From Mycolicibacterium litorale (GTDB taxonomy: Bacteria; Actinomycetota; Actinomycetes; Mycobacteriales; Mycobacteriaceae), in assembly GCF_010731695.1 (NCBI RefSeq), contig NZ_AP022586.1:3720001-3784000 (forward strand): 64,000 bases of DNA. The letters run 5' to 3'. The notes below the pieces were generated by a model. It searched no databases, was not told where the DNA came from, and was given only the letters and a program-made list of their open reading frames with translations. Every line of letters starts with the position of its first letter. The first letter of the stretch is position 1. The position numbers and the translations under genes are program-made. Positions 37,969-52,761 of this stretch are shown here, piece after piece.

Positions 37969-38991
37969 TCAAACCCTCGTGGCGCCCTCCGGTTGCGGTT
38001 CGGGCTTGGCGTGGCGGCCGGCTCCGGTCGGCGCCTGTGGTGCAGCGGCTTTCACAGGTTCAGCGGGCCTCCTGTGACGGTGGAGTCGGGCCGCGACGCC
38101 GTCGGCGATGGCCTTGGACCGCTCACTCGGGATGAACGCCACATACAGCACGAAGACCGCGAGGCTGAACAGCCCGATCGCCATGCTGACGAAGATGCAC
38201 AGATGGAGGACGACGCCGCCAGCCAGCACCCACGGCCGCCACCGTCGATTCCACACCATCAGGCCGATCGCGAGTTCGATGACCAGGGTGCCCCAGCTGA
38301 GCACATTCGAGATCACCAGCGTGTCGGTGATCCAGGTCGGCGTGGTGAAGAACAGCAGATCCCGCTGCCGCAGGGAGTAGGCCACCGCGGTGCCGTCCTG
38401 CCACGTCTCGCCGTGGAGCTTCGCCACCACCGTGGACACGTAGATCACCGACACCTGGATCTGCATCAGGCGGATCGCCCACAGCGGTCGCACCTCGGCG
38501 TTCCAGAAGCTGCCGGCCCGTCGGCGCTGATCGAGCGACAGCGCCGCACCGGACGGCGCCAACGCGATGAACAACGCTTCGATCCGAAGGAGCACGTCGC
38601 CGGCGTTCATGACGAACGGGTTGCGTCTTTCGAACGACACCAGCAGGACGAAGACCAGGATCGCGGCGAGGCGGCTGTGCCAGCCGACCGTCAGAGCCAG
38701 GGACGCGGCCAACAGCACGATCCAGCCGATGAGTACGGCACGGTCGTCGGGCAGTAGCCGGAACAGGCTCCAGGTGAAGTCCGGGGTCGGGGATCGTGGC
38801 ACCACACCCGCGGGCCCGAACAGGTCGTCGAGTGAGGGGTACAGCGACAGGGTCCACGCCGTCATCAGCAGTCCGAATGCAATACGGACCAGCCCGACGG
38901 TGTAGGCGGGTTCGGTACGGAACCAGAACCGCTGCCATGCACGGACCGAGCGACGGGCGGTGTCCCCGACGCCTGCACGGACGGCGATCAC
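37969..38991 (-). CDS. HTTM (vitamin-K-carboxylase-like) membrane protein
   Basis: Polytopic membrane protein of 340 residues with an HTTM domain, the membrane part shared with vitamin-K-dependent gamma-glutamyl carboxylase. Typical segments are the first helix RIAFGLLMTAWTLSLYPSLD (about residues 36-55), the RRNPFVMNAGDVLLR loop (about 122-136) and VAKLHGETWQDGTAVAYSLR (about 189-208). The Lys in KLHGETW (about residue 191) sits where I recall the carboxylase active-site Lys in a KKLDADW motif. A Pro/Ala/Lys-rich cytoplasmic-looking tail ends the protein. The start is a GTG overlapping the DUF5819 stop (GTGA). Bacterial HTTM proteins have no established reaction; an oxidoreductive or carboxylating role is inference. 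Confidence 0.85.
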   Translation of the reverse strand: MIAVRAGVGDTARRSVRAWQRFWFRTEPAYTVGLVRIAFGLLMTAWTLSLYPSLDDLFGPAGVVPRSPTPDFTWSLFRLLPDDRAVLIGWIVLLAASLALTVGWHSRLAAILVFVLLVSFERRNPFVMNAGDVLLRIEALFIALAPSGAALSLDQRRRAGSFWNAEVRPLWAIRLMQIQVSVIYVSTVVAKLHGETWQDGTAVAYSLRQRDLLFFTTPTWITDTLVISNVLSWGTLVIELAIGLMVWNRRWRPWVLAGGVVLHLCIFVSMAIGLFSLAVFVLYVAFIPSERSKAIADGVAARLHRHRRPAEPVKAAAPQAPTGAGRHAKPEPQPEGATRV

Positions 38992-39527
38992 CGCGCCTGC
39001 TCGGCGGGCTTGGAGTCGTAGATCAACTTGCGTACCTTCTTGGGCTTTCCCTCCGCCGGGAGGGGCAGGGTCTCGCTCTGCATGATCATGAGGACGCGGA
39101 CCGCTCGTTCGCCCGGGTCGGTGACGTCGCGGACGACGTACCGCGCGAGGCCGGGCCGCAGCTCTTTGCGCCGGATCACTTCTTCTTTGAGCTTGCGCCA
39201 GCGGTATCCCGGCAACGACCGGTCGGCGTCGAGCCGCCACACGCGGTCCTCGCCGTCGCTCATGATGACGTGCACCTCGACTTCGGTGAGCTTCCGAGGC
39301 GGGTTCGGGGAGAACACACCCCAGCTCTGGTCGAGTCCGGTGACGCGCATCAGCGGAGCGAGCACGGGGCCGGCCGCATCCTTGATCGAGGAGTCCGGCA
39401 GCGATCCGACGACCGCGGTCGCGACGAGCAGCGTCACCATGACGCTGATCGCGAATTGCCTTGCACCGACGGGCCTCTCCGGCTGATCGGTCGGGTCGGC
39501 GGCACGGTTTTCGATGAGGCTCACCAC
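38988..39527 (-). CDS. DUF5819 family membrane-anchored protein
   Basis: Protein of 179 residues with one N-terminal membrane helix (about residues 25-42) followed by an extracytoplasmic domain of the DUF5819 type: LDQSWGVFSPNPPRKLTEVEV near residues 66-86, then a beta-rich part with RVWRLDAD and a basic C-terminus. DUF5819 proteins are typically paired with HTTM proteins; here the two genes overlap by four bases. GTG start, 6 bases after the repeat-protein stop. It may help the HTTM protein to present substrate, but no activity is known. Confidence 0.82.
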   Translation of the reverse strand: MVSLIENRAADPTDQPERPVGARQFAISVMVTLLVATAVVGSLPDSSIKDAAGPVLAPLMRVTGLDQSWGVFSPNPPRKLTEVEVHVIMSDGEDRVWRLDADRSLPGYRWRKLKEEVIRRKELRPGLARYVVRDVTDPGERAVRVLMIMQSETLPLPAEGKPKKVRKLIYDSKPAEQAR

Positions 39528-39533
39528 GGTGGG

Positions 39534-41843
39534 CTAGAACTCCCACCAGCCGTTGCGGCCGATGTTTCCGTCGCCGCCGAGGATCAGGTCGGCGAATCTG
39601 TTGACGATTTCCTGGATGAAATGCACCACGCTCCAGAACAAGTCGGACAGGAACTTGAAGAACCGTGCGATCGGTCCGGGCGTTGGCCGGTGGTCGGTGG
39701 AATCGGTACCGTCGCTGGCGTCGACGCCGCTGTCGATCGTGTCGGTAGCGTCGCTCACGTCGAGGATGCCGTCGAGTACGTCGGAGGAGTCGAGTAGGTC
39801 AGCGGTGTCGACTGCCCCGTCCACCGCATCGGTGACGCTGTCGACGGTGGCGTCGGTGACGTCGAGGAGGTCGGTGCTGTCGACCACGTCGGTGAGGTCA
39901 GCCGCGTCGGCGGTGTCATCGACGGTGTCGAGTATCCCGTCGACCGCGCTGTCGATGAGGTCACCCACTCCGCCGTCGGAGGCGTCCGAGGAATCACTCA
40001 CATCCAGGGTGGCATCGAGGGAGTCGACGGTGGAGTCCACGGCGTCGGCTGCCCCGTCGGCAGCGGTGTCCAGCGTGTCGGTCAGGTCGGTGCTGTCGAC
40101 CACATCGGTGAGGTCAGCGGTGTCAGCCACGTCGTCCACGGTGTCGAGGATCCCGTCGACCGCACTGTCGATCATATCGCTCACCCCGCCGTCCGGAGTG
40201 TCCGACGAATCACTCACATCGAGGGTGGCATCGAGGGAGTCGACGGTGGAGTCAACGGCGTCGGCCGCCCCGTCGACAGCGGTGTCCAGCGTGTCAGTGA
40301 GGTCCGTGCCGTCGACCACATCGGTGAGGTCAGCGGTGTCAGCCACCTCGTCCACGGTGTCGAGGATCCCGTCGACCGCACTGTCGACCAGATCGCTTAC
40401 CCCGCCGTCCGGAGTGTCCGACGAATCACTCACATCCAGGGTCGCGTCGACTGCATCCAGCGTCGAATCCGCCGTATCCCCAACACCATCGACGGCGGTG
40501 TCCAACGTGTCGGTGAGGTCGGTGCTGTCGACCACATCGGTGAGGTCAGCGGTGTCAGCCACCTCGTCGACCGTGTCGAGAACACCATCGACCGCACTGT
40601 CGACCAGATCCCCCACCCCGCCGTCGGAGGCGTCCGACGAATCGCTCACATCCAGGGTCGCGTCCACGGCATCCAGCGTCGAATCCGCCGTATCCCCAAC
40701 ACCATCGACAGCCGTGTCCACGGTGTCGGTGAGGTCGGTGCTGTCGACCACGTCGGTCAAGTCCGCCGAGTCGGCCACCTCATCGACCGTGTCGAGAACA
40801 CCGTCCACCGCACTGTCCACCAGATCGCTTACCCCGCCGTCCGGGGTATCCGACGAATCGCTCAGATCCAGGGTCGCGTCGACTGCATCCAGCGTCGAAT
40901 CCGCCGTATCCCCAACACCATCGACGGCGGTGTCCAACGTGTCGGTGAGGTCGGTGCTGTCAACCACATCGGTCAGATCCGCCGAATCGGCCACCTCATC
41001 GACCGTGTCGAGAACACCGTCCACCGCACTGTCGACCAGATCCCCCACCCCACCGTCCGGAGTGTCCGACGAATCGCTCAGATCAAGAGTCGCGTCCACG
41101 GCATCCAGCGTCGAATCCGCCGTATCCCCAACACCATCAACAGCCGTATCCAGGGTGTCGGTCAGGTCGGTGCCATCAACCGCATCGGTCAGATCCGCCG
41201 AATCGGCCACCTCGTCCACGGTGTCGAGGACACCGTCCACCGCACTGTCGACCAGATCCCCCACCCCACCGTCCGAGGTGTCCGACGAATCGCTCAGATC
41301 GAGGGTCGCGTCAACTGCGTCGAGGGTGGAGTCCACGGTGTCATCCACTCCGTCGACCACCGTGTCCACGGTGTCGGCGAGATCTGTCAGATCGACCGCG
41401 TCGGTCACGTCCAACGTGTCGTCAAGGCCGTCGACCAGATCGCCGAGGTCGAGGTTTCCCAGGTCAAGGCCGCCACCGCCACCCCCGAGATCCAGCAGAC
41501 CACGCGTGCCGATCCGATTCTGCGTGGTGGGTTCGTCCGCTATTGAGCCGGCCCCCGCCCCGTCGTCCGCGGCCCCGTCGTCCGCGGCCCCGTCGTCCGA
41601 GCCCTCCGAGCCGACGGCGTCGTCCGCGGCCGGTGCAAGGGGAAGCGACCCCGCGCCGCCGGGCGCGGAGAGAAGCTGGATCGCGGGGATCTCCGGCGCC
41701 TGGTAGTAGGCAGTCACCGACAGCGCCACGCCTCCCGCGAACAAGGCGCTGAGCGTTCGTTTGACCGTGGCGCCCGCGCTCGGAATCTGGGACCTGTCCG
41801 GCTCCGGTGTTTCGTCGACCGGCCGTAACGAATGCTTGCCCAT
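39534..41843 (-). CDS. Asp-rich 72-residue tandem-repeat exported protein
   Basis: Large acidic protein of 769 residues, not matched to a named family. A basic start (MGKHSLRP) and a hydrophobic helix (about residues 30-47) suggest export or a membrane anchor. An Asp/Gly/Ala-rich linker and a Gly-rich segment follow. Seven 72-residue repeats run from residue 173 to 676, with Asp at about every third position and no Lys, Arg or His; a repeat has about 21 Asp. Repeats 1-5 each have one Glu at the same place; in repeats 6 and 7 it is Asp. The last 45 residues are different: an amphipathic hydrophobic segment FFKFLSDLFWSVVHFIQEI and a terminal NGWWEF. AGGAGG precedes the ATG at 41843; an in-frame TTG at 41894 has an even stronger AAAGGAGGTC. 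It heads the run with DUF5819 and HTTM. Confidence 0.85.
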   Translation of the reverse strand: MGKHSLRPVDETPEPDRSQIPSAGATVKRTLSALFAGGVALSVTAYYQAPEIPAIQLLSAPGGAGSLPLAPAADDAVGSEGSDDGAADDGAADDGAGAGSIADEPTTQNRIGTRGLLDLGGGGGGLDLGNLDLGDLVDGLDDTLDVTDAVDLTDLADTVDTVVDGVDDTVDSTLDAVDATLDLSDSSDTSDGGVGDLVDSAVDGVLDTVDEVADSADLTDAVDGTDLTDTLDTAVDGVGDTADSTLDAVDATLDLSDSSDTPDGGVGDLVDSAVDGVLDTVDEVADSADLTDVVDSTDLTDTLDTAVDGVGDTADSTLDAVDATLDLSDSSDTPDGGVSDLVDSAVDGVLDTVDEVADSADLTDVVDSTDLTDTVDTAVDGVGDTADSTLDAVDATLDVSDSSDASDGGVGDLVDSAVDGVLDTVDEVADTADLTDVVDSTDLTDTLDTAVDGVGDTADSTLDAVDATLDVSDSSDTPDGGVSDLVDSAVDGILDTVDEVADTADLTDVVDGTDLTDTLDTAVDGAADAVDSTVDSLDATLDVSDSSDTPDGGVSDMIDSAVDGILDTVDDVADTADLTDVVDSTDLTDTLDTAADGAADAVDSTVDSLDATLDVSDSSDASDGGVGDLIDSAVDGILDTVDDTADAADLTDVVDSTDLLDVTDATVDSVTDAVDGAVDTADLLDSSDVLDGILDVSDATDTIDSGVDASDGTDSTDHRPTPGPIARFFKFLSDLFWSVVHFIQEIVNRFADLILGGDGNIGRNGWWEF
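39816..41327 (-). repeat. Seven tandem 216-bp coding repeats
   Basis: In-frame array of seven 216-bp units (1512 bp) inside the Asp-rich protein gene. Neighbouring central units share long identical DNA stretches, while the units nearest each end (especially the last, degenerate one near 39816-40031) have diverged. That pattern is expected for expansion by unequal recombination in the middle. Copy number is likely to vary between strains and may be misassembled from short reads. Confidence 0.9.
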
Positions 41844-42375
41844 ACTGCCCGACCCTCCTGCCCGGCGCTGCCCGAAGACGCCGGGGTGGCTCAAATTATG
41901 GACCTCCTTTCGGGATTGTCAATATTCGCTCGATTATTGCTTGTGCGAATAGTTACCTTCCGCAACTAACGTGCATACGCAAACGGTTGCCTGCCGCCGA
42001 CTACGACGACGGCAATAGCGAGCAAAGCATCGCAGGATGCTGGATACCCCCCAATGCCCGCAAATTACGTGTATTCGCTGCACAAATAGGCGGCGCCAAT
42101 GCTATGCAGGTACGCGCCGATGCCAGATCGGCAAGTGATGTCCTTCTATCACACGATCGCCATCAGCCGTCAGAGATCCGGCATAATCACTTGATACCGC
42201 AAGTTTGTGGCCGCAGTCGTGGCAGTCTGAGTCCGTTGCTGTAAATCGCAGCGACGGCCTTGTGCGAGGTGCGACGAAGCTTGGAACGCAGTCACCCGAC
42301 GGCAACTTTCGTTGCACCGTCAATCACAGTGCTTTTGCCTGATCCGGTTCTGCGCGCCGGTTTCGAGCGAGTCGG
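41844..42375. other. 532-bp A+T-richer intergenic region
   Basis: No credible gene is seen between the repeat-protein start and the ABC permease stop; short open frames on the plus strand have no codon bias. The part from about 41890 to 42200 is clearly richer in A+T than its surroundings and should hold the promoter of the repeat-protein gene. On the minus strand AAAGGAGGTC (41901-41910) stands 6 bases before an in-frame TTG at 41894, an alternative start for that gene. Both neighbours are on the minus strand, so the end of the ABC permease message faces this region's far side only. Confidence 0.55.
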
Positions 42376-43119
42376 TTACGGGTCGCGGCGGTTGATGTCG
42401 ATCATCGCCAGCACGAACACCACGACGACGAAGCCCGCGAAGTAAGCCAGCGAGCCCAGCGGTCCCCACCACATGGAGACCGTCCGCAGCGACGGCACGG
42501 CGGTGAATGCGTTGGCGTTCGTGAACGGCAGCAGCGGGCCCACCCGCTCCCCCACCTGTGGCATCGCACCCAGCAGCGGCTCCACCACGAAGGGCATCAT
42601 CAGCAAGACAGCGATGACGCCTGCGCTGTGCCGGATCAACGCGCCAAGCCCCACGGCCAGAACCGATCCCAGCATCGCGTACAGGGCGATCGCCCCGACC
42701 GTCCTCCATAGGCCCGGGTCCGACAGCGCCAGGTCCGCACCCTGCCTCTCGGTGCCGATCACCCGCACCACGACCGCCGATGCCACGACCATGACAGCGG
42801 TCCACAGTCCGGCGAAAACCGCTGCCACGACGGCCTTCGCCGACAGCACCCGCATGCGATTTGGCTCGGCCAGGAAGGTGGTGCGGATCATGCCTGTGCG
42901 GTACTCACCGGTCACCGTGAGCGCTGCAAGCACGAGAAGGACGGGAACCGCGAACGTGGCGACGCCGAGCGCCGCGCGTTCCGGCTCGATCGGGGTCGAC
43001 ATGCTGCCGACCGAAGCCTGCAACGCAGCCAGCCCGAGACTCAGCACCACCACACCGGCCACCGTCCACACCGGCGAACGCGTGGTCGCGAGCTTGATCT
43101 GCTCGGCCCGGATCGTCAT
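42376..43119 (-). CDS. ABC-2 type transporter permease
   Basis: Membrane subunit of an ABC exporter, 247 residues with six predicted helices. It has the ABC-2 pattern of an N-terminal amphipathic segment (MTIRAEQIKLATTRSPVW), then VTGEYRTGMIRTTFLAEPNR between helices 2 and 3, which is typical of this permease class. The start overlaps the ATP-binding subunit gene by one base (TGATG). The substrate is unknown. It is the last gene of a string that begins with the thiO riboswitch. Confidence 0.88.
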   Translation of the reverse strand: MTIRAEQIKLATTRSPVWTVAGVVVLSLGLAALQASVGSMSTPIEPERAALGVATFAVPVLLVLAALTVTGEYRTGMIRTTFLAEPNRMRVLSAKAVVAAVFAGLWTAVMVVASAVVVRVIGTERQGADLALSDPGLWRTVGAIALYAMLGSVLAVGLGALIRHSAGVIAVLLMMPFVVEPLLGAMPQVGERVGPLLPFTNANAFTAVPSLRTVSMWWGPLGSLAYFAGFVVVVFVLAMIDINRRDP

Positions 43120-44010
43120 CAGCGAGCCCGATAGTCGACGGCCTCGTCGGTCAGGCTCATATAGGCCTCCTCGAGTGACGCGCGCTGAACAGTCAACTCG
43201 TGCAACGTGACGCCGTGCCGGGCGGCCAGTTCGCCGACCTGTTCGGTGGACGCGCCGCGCACCAGGACGGCCGAATCCTCGACTGTCGACGACAAGCCCG
43301 CCTCGGCCAGCACCTCGCTCAGCCGATCGCTCTGTGGTGAGCGAACGCGGACCGTCTCCAGTCCCGACCGGTCCAGGAAGTCACTCATGGTCGTCGCCGC
43401 GATCAGCCGGCCGCGCCCGATCACCAGCAACCGGTCGGCGGTCTGCGCCATCTCGGCGAGCAGATGACTCGACACGAACACCGTCCGCCCCTCCTCGGCG
43501 AGGTCGCGCATCAGCGTGCGGATCCACCGGATACCCTCCGGATCCAGCCCGTTGACCGGCTCGTCGAACAGCAACACCGGTGGATCGCCGAGCAGCGCCG
43601 CCGCGATCCCCAACCGCTGAGACATGCCGAGCGAGAAGGTGCCGGCGTGCTTGCCGGCGACCTCCGTGAGCCCGACCATGTCGAGGACATCGTCGATCCG
43701 CTTGCGCGACAACCCGTTACTGGCGGCGATCCACCGCAGGTGCGCACGTGCCGTTCGGTTCGGATGAACCTGCCGGGCGTCGAGCAGCGCACCCACCGTC
43801 CGCAGCGGGTGCTTCAGCTGCCGATAGGGGCGGCCCATCACCGTCGCGGTCCCCGCGCTCGGGCGGTCCAGCCCCAGGATCATCCGCATGGTGGTCGATT
43901 TGCCTGCGCCGTTGGGACCGAGGAAACCGGTGACGACCCCGGCCTCGATAGAGCATGTCAGATCGTCGACGGCACTGATCCGGCCGAACCGTTTCGACAG
44001 ACCATTGAGC

Positions 44011-44018
<8 letters not shown>
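43119..44018 (-). CDS. ABC transporter ATP-binding protein
   Basis: Cytoplasmic ATPase of the exporter, 299 residues. Walker A is GPNGAGKST (about residues 34-42), the signature region reads FSLGMSQR in place of LSGGQ, as in many ABC-2 ATPases, Walker B is PVLLFDEP with the catalytic Glu, and the switch His lies in VSSHLL. A C-terminal extension of about 80 residues with regulatory-domain character follows. The GTG start overlaps the SGNH hydrolase stop by 8 bases. The partner is the permease immediately downstream. Confidence 0.92.
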
Positions 44019-45716
<1,698 letters not shown>

Positions 45717-45720
<4 letters not shown>

Positions 45721-46733
45721 GTCCTGGCTCCCAGTGTCGTCTGCAGTTCGGTGGCGATCCGCTCCGCCGTCCACGGCGCGAGCAGGAAGCCGTTGCGCCC
45801 ATGCCCCGCGGCCACCAGTGTGCGCTCGTCTAGCCGCTCCACGAGCGGCAACCCGTCGGGGGTCATCGGCCGCAGCCCCGCCGCGCATTCGGCGAACTCG
45901 TATTCTCCCAGTGCCGGCATGACCGTGCAGGCGTCGTCCAGCAGATCGCGCACCCCGCTGACCGCGGGTGCGGTGTCACGGCCGTGCTCGTACTGCGTCG
46001 CGCCGACCACCACTCCGTCGGCGCGCGGCACCAGGTACACCTGCCTGCCGTGCACCCGCGCCCGGATCACCCGGTGCGGGGCGGGCATACAGCCGCGGCG
46101 CCAGCGCAGGCGCAACACCTCACCCTTGACCGGGCGGATCGGCAACCCCGGCCACAGCGCAGGCGCGTCGACTCCGTTGGCGAGCACCCGCAGCTCGACG
46201 TCGTCGACCTCGCTCAGCGCGTTCACCGGCGGAGCCCACCGCACCCCGAGTCGCGTGCAGTGCGCCTCGAGCGCGTCCACGACGGCGCGGTTGTCGACGG
46301 CCAGTTCCGTGTCCGCGACGAAACCGTGCCGAATGCCTTGCGCCAGTAGCGGTTCGATGTCTCTGGCTGCGGTGGTCAGCGTGACGGGGTAACCCTGGGC
46401 GGCCAGCCATTCTCCGACGGTCTTGAGGTCGGCGGCGTCGGCGCGGTCGACGGCCACTACGAGCGATTCGCGGGCGGTGACCACGTCGGCGGGCAGTCCG
46501 TCGAGAAAGCCGTCGTGCCAGAGTCGCAGCGATTCCAGCCCGATGCTCAGCAGTTCGTGCTCCCCCGGCCAGCCTTCGCTGTGCGGGGCGAGCATCCCGC
46601 CGGCCACCCACGACGCCCCCTTCTCGGGGCTGCGGTGCACACGCACCGACCAACCGTCGAGTGCGGCGCGGCGCGCGACCGACAGGCCGATGACGCCGCC
46701 GCCGATCACGGCCAGAGTCCTATCCGGTGGCAT
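45717..46733 (-). CDS. thiO: Glycine oxidase
   Basis: FAD enzyme of the DAO family that oxidises glycine to iminoacetate (dehydroglycine) for ThiG, 338 residues. The FAD motif AVIGGGVIGLSVARRAAL is at residues 8-25; WVAGGMLAPHSEGWPGE, REVYL-like VHGRQVYLVPRADGVVVGATQYE (near 245) and a C-terminal GLRPMTPDGLP/GHGRNGFLLAP pair are typical. GGGAGGTG ends about 4 bases before the ATG at 46733 and belongs to the riboswitch 3' end. First gene of the riboswitch-led operon. Confidence 0.94.
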
Positions 46734-46740
46734 GAGCACC

Positions 46741-46831
46741 TCCCTTCGCCGGCATGATCCGGATCAGGTCCGACGGTAAGGGCCGGAAAGTTTGGGCCCA
46801 CTCTCAGTCCCGCTTCCCCGGGACTCCCGTG
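46741..46831 (-). ncRNA. TPP riboswitch (thiO leader)
   Basis: Second THI box, on the minus strand. Read 5' to 3' it has ACGGGAGTCCC, GGGACTGAGAGTGGG, and ACCGTCGGACCTGATCCGG followed by ATCATGCCGGCGAAGGGA, the conserved TPP-binding segments. The ribosome binding site GGGAGG of thiO starts inside or directly beside the 3' P1 strand, so ligand binding should block translation of thiO-thiS-thiG and genes coupled to them. Confidence 0.95.
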
Positions 46832-46874
46832 TCGGCCATCAACCCTACCCGGGCCGAGGCGCTACCGTCGCCCT

Positions 46875-47546
46875 GTGTCAGAACCCCTCGATCGGCTCTC
46901 CTCGGCGACGCTGTACCTGTGCACGGACGCGCGCCGCGAACGCGGTGACCTCGCCGAATTCGCCGACGCCGCCCTCGCCGGCGGCGTCGACCTGATCCAG
47001 CTGCGGGACAAGGGGTCGCCCGGCGAACAGCGGTTCGGCCCGCTGGAAGCCCGCCAGGAACTGGCCGCGCTCGAGGTGCTCGGCGACGCCGCCCGCCGCC
47101 ATGGTGCGCTGTTGGCGGTCAACGACCGCGCGGACATCGCGCTGGCGGCGGGTGCCGACGTGCTGCACCTCGGCCAGGACGACTTGCCGCTGCCCGTGGC
47201 CCGCGGCATCATCGGTCCGCGTCCGCTGATCGGCCGGTCCACCCACGACCGCGATCAGGTCACGGCCGCCGTGGCCGAAGAGGTCGACTACTTCTGCGTC
47301 GGGCCGTGCTGGCCCACACCGACCAAGCCGGGGCGAGCGGCGCCGGGACTGGATCTGGTCCGCGAGGCGGCGGCTCTGAACACCGACAAGCCGTGGTTCG
47401 CGATCGGCGGCATCGACGAGGCGCGCCTGCCGGAGGTGCTCGCGGCGGGAGCCCGGCGCATCGTCGTGGTCCGGGCGATCACCGCCGCCGACGACCCGCG
47501 CGCAGCGGCTCAGCGGCTCAAGGCGACGCTCACTGCTGACCGTTGA
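46875..47546 (+). CDS. thiE: Thiamine phosphate synthase
   Basis: Joins HMP-pyrophosphate and thiazole phosphate to give thiamine phosphate, 223 residues. TIM-barrel motifs include LIQLRDKGS (about residues 40-48), [25 protein letters not shown] (75-100) with the pyrophosphate-binding residues, [14 protein letters not shown] near 140, and [23 protein letters not shown] near 174. The GTG lies 44 bases from the end of the divergent thiO riboswitch, and I see no riboswitch on its own side. Its 3' end overlaps the convergent NUDIX gene by 17 bases. Confidence 0.95.
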   Translation: MSEPLDRLSSATLYLCTDARRERGDLAEFADAALAGGVDLIQLRDKGSPGEQRFGPLEARQELAALEVLGDAARRHGALLAVNDRADIALAAGADVLHLGQDDLPLPVARGIIGPRPLIGRSTHDRDQVTAAVAEEVDYFCVGPCWPTPTKPGRAAPGLDLVREAAALNTDKPWFAIGGIDEARLPEVLAAGARRIVVVRAITAADDPRAAAQRLKATLTADR

Positions 47547-48057
47547 CCAGCAGCGGGATGCTCGCCGTCACCGTCCGCAGCCGATCCCAGCTCGCGGCGA
47601 AGCCCGGGTGCAGCGGCAGCGAGGCGACGTCGTCCTCGGCCACCCAACGCAGTTCGGCGCTCTCCCGGTTGGGCACCGTGCGCAGCAGTGTGGGCGCGTC
47701 GGCGATCACGGTGGTGTACGTCCACGACGCGCCGCCGGAGCCGGCGATCTCGGCGGTCACCACGGTGGTCCGCACGGTCACCTGATCCGCCGACAGCCCG
47801 GCCTCCTCGTGGGCCTCCCGCACGGCGGCCTGTTCGGGTGTCTCGTGGCTGTCGCGGGCGCCGCCGGGCAGCCCCCAGGTTCCACCCTGATGACTCCACG
47901 GCGCGCGGTGTTGCAGCAGCACCGCGGCCGATCCGTCGGGCTGCGGGGCGCGCAACAGCAGACCCGCGGCACCGTGACGGCCCCAGTAGCGGCCGCCGCC
48001 GTCGGAGAAGACCCAGCCGTCACCGTCGCCACGCACCCGTACAGGATAGGGCCGCAT
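47530..48057 (-). CDS. mutT3: NUDIX hydrolase (MutT3-like)
   Basis: NUDIX pyrophosphohydrolase of 175 residues, in the position of Rv0413 (mutT3). The NUDIX box is complete: [23 protein letters not shown] fits GX5EX7REUXEEXG (about residues 68-90). It probably hydrolyses oxidised or other nucleotides, but the substrate is not shown by sequence. The ATG at 48057 is preferred over a TTG at 48066. It is divergent from glnX and convergent with thiE. Confidence 0.88.
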   Translation of the reverse strand: MRPYPVRVRGDGDGWVFSDGGGRYWGRHGAAGLLLRAPQPDGSAAVLLQHRAPWSHQGGTWGLPGGARDSHETPEQAAVREAHEEAGLSADQVTVRTTVVTAEIAGSGGASWTYTTVIADAPTLLRTVPNRESAELRWVAEDDVASLPLHPGFAASWDRLRTVTASIPLLVNGQQ

Positions 48058-48092
48058 CTTCCACAACGGCTCGGCTCGATCGGGCGCGAGCC

Positions 48093-48123
48093 GTGACAGA
48101 ACCTCTTAGGATTCTTTTATAGA
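48093..48123 (+). promoter_or_regulatory. Candidate glnX promoter
   Basis: GTGACA (48093-48098) and TATAGA (48118-48123) with a 19-base spacer form a plausible -35/-10 pair 45 bases before the glnX GTG. The spacer is slightly long. It would drive the glnX-glnH-pknG transcript. Prediction only. Confidence 0.4.
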
Positions 48124-48168
48124 GTCGGACGGTCGGAAAGTAGCCGGATAGATGAGGACGGCGCGCAG

Positions 48169-52759
<4,591 letters not shown>

Positions 52760-52761
52760 CA

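Noticed and set aside
39816..41327. CRISPR-like periodicity
   Set aside because: The 216-bp units are contiguous, in frame and protein-coding, without short repeats alternating with unique spacers.
39553..41706. 717-codon open frame on the plus strand opposite the Asp-rich repeats
   Set aside because: It is the exact antisense of the repeat gene, made only of Ser, Thr, Val, Arg and Pro; the open frame is a by-product of the biased repeat codons and has no ribosome site.
41807..42244. 145-codon plus-strand frame in the intergenic region
   Set aside because: It starts inside the repeat-protein gene, has no codon bias, and its product has no domain-like pattern.
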